From contig JAZSEY010000023.1 of assembly GCA_045531905.1 (NCBI GenBank), positions 1-64,000 on the forward strand: 64,000 bases of DNA, given 5' to 3'. The translations under genes and the position numbers were made by a program. The DNA is from RGIG6919 sp045531905 (GTDB lineage Bacteria > Bacillota > Clostridia > Lachnospirales > Lachnospiraceae). The notes below the pieces were generated by a model. That model ran no database searches, was not told the DNA's origin, and was given only the letters and a program-made list of their open reading frames with translations. The stretch's first letter is position 1. Each line of letters begins with the position of its first letter. Positions 63,916 through 64,000 of this stretch are shown here, piece after piece.

Positions 63916-64000
63916 TTATAAAGAACTTTCTGCATCTATAGTATCTCGTTTCTTCAATGCTTCAAGTTGTGCTTTTAGGTATGCAATTTCTTCTTGCTGA
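63916..64000 (-). CDS. Rpn/PD-(D/E)XK nuclease family protein, copy 2 (3' end only)
   Basis: The last 28 codons of a gene running off the right edge. They contain QQEEIAYLKAQLEALKK, matching the end of Rpn copy 1 (QQEEIAYLKAQLESFKQ) at nearly every position, followed by an extra ten-residue tail ending SSL. The rest of the gene is outside the window. Confidence 0.8.
   Translation of the reverse strand, partial: QQEEIAYLKAQLEALKKRDTIDAESSL

Overview
The window looks like a chromosome segment of a low-GC Gram-positive anaerobe of the class Clostridia, most likely the family Lachnospiraceae. The evidence is AT-rich intergenic DNA, strong AGGAGG-type ribosome binding sites, a T-box leader on thrS, the Firmicutes order gdpP-rplI-dnaB, a YtrA-type GntR/ABC operon and the MBOAT/DHHW protein pair. 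The species cannot be named from sequence alone. No rRNA, tRNA, prophage or CRISPR array was found.

Positions 1-30250 (minus strand) form one long surface-polysaccharide locus, read leftward from an extended -10 promoter near 30245. In transcription order it holds a membrane protein with a C-terminal 34-residue repeat, a two-domain glycosyltransferase, a Wzy/WaaL-like membrane protein, a WbaP/CpsE-like initiating sugar-phosphate transferase, manC, manA, two GT4 glycosyltransferases, an ABC exporter (Wzm/Wzt) whose ATPase carries a glycan-binding-type tail, a pyruvyltransferase, a fused GT2-GT4 enzyme, an acyltransferase and a YfhO-like membrane glycosyltransferase. Then come two sets of nucleotide-sugar modifying genes (dehydrogenase, dehydratase, aminotransferases, acetyltransferases), a lipid-linked-sugar synthase with a pair of four-helix flippase-like proteins, and finally glmS, cut by the left edge. 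My reading is that a polymer is built on a lipid, exported by Wzm/Wzt, and decorated outside the membrane with an amino sugar made and flipped by the distal genes.

Positions 30300-46900 are mixed housekeeping and accessory genes: an AAA/DUF4143 ATPase, a PLP aminotransferase, cca, a GntR/ABC transporter operon with its promoter and a probable operator, a membrane-bound XRE regulator, an AgcS amino-acid symporter, proS, an AI-2E-family transporter, a pseudouridine synthase, an Rpn/PD-(D/E)XK-type nuclease gene and a hemolysin-III-like membrane protein.

Positions 46900-64000 hold dgt, a small tail-anchored protein, two paralogous secreted PPC/Big2/FN3 proteins, maf, the thrS T-box and thrS. 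Reading leftward from 63450 is the gdpP-rplI-dnaB operon, which continues into a surface O-acetylation cassette (SGNH esterase, small secreted protein, MBOAT, DHHW). The right edge holds a small protein gene and the 3' end of a second Rpn-type gene.

The most notable non-coding signal is a family of about 120-nt, three-layer palindromic elements at 39916-40038, 54901-55012, 55180-55301 and 63790-63910, with a degenerate partial copy at 39834-39902. Their helices differ in sequence from copy to copy but keep pairing. They share a 7-bp stem with a GTAYTNN loop, a TT/TA(T) internal loop and a conserved single-stranded linker. They look like an RNA or mobile-element family I cannot name.
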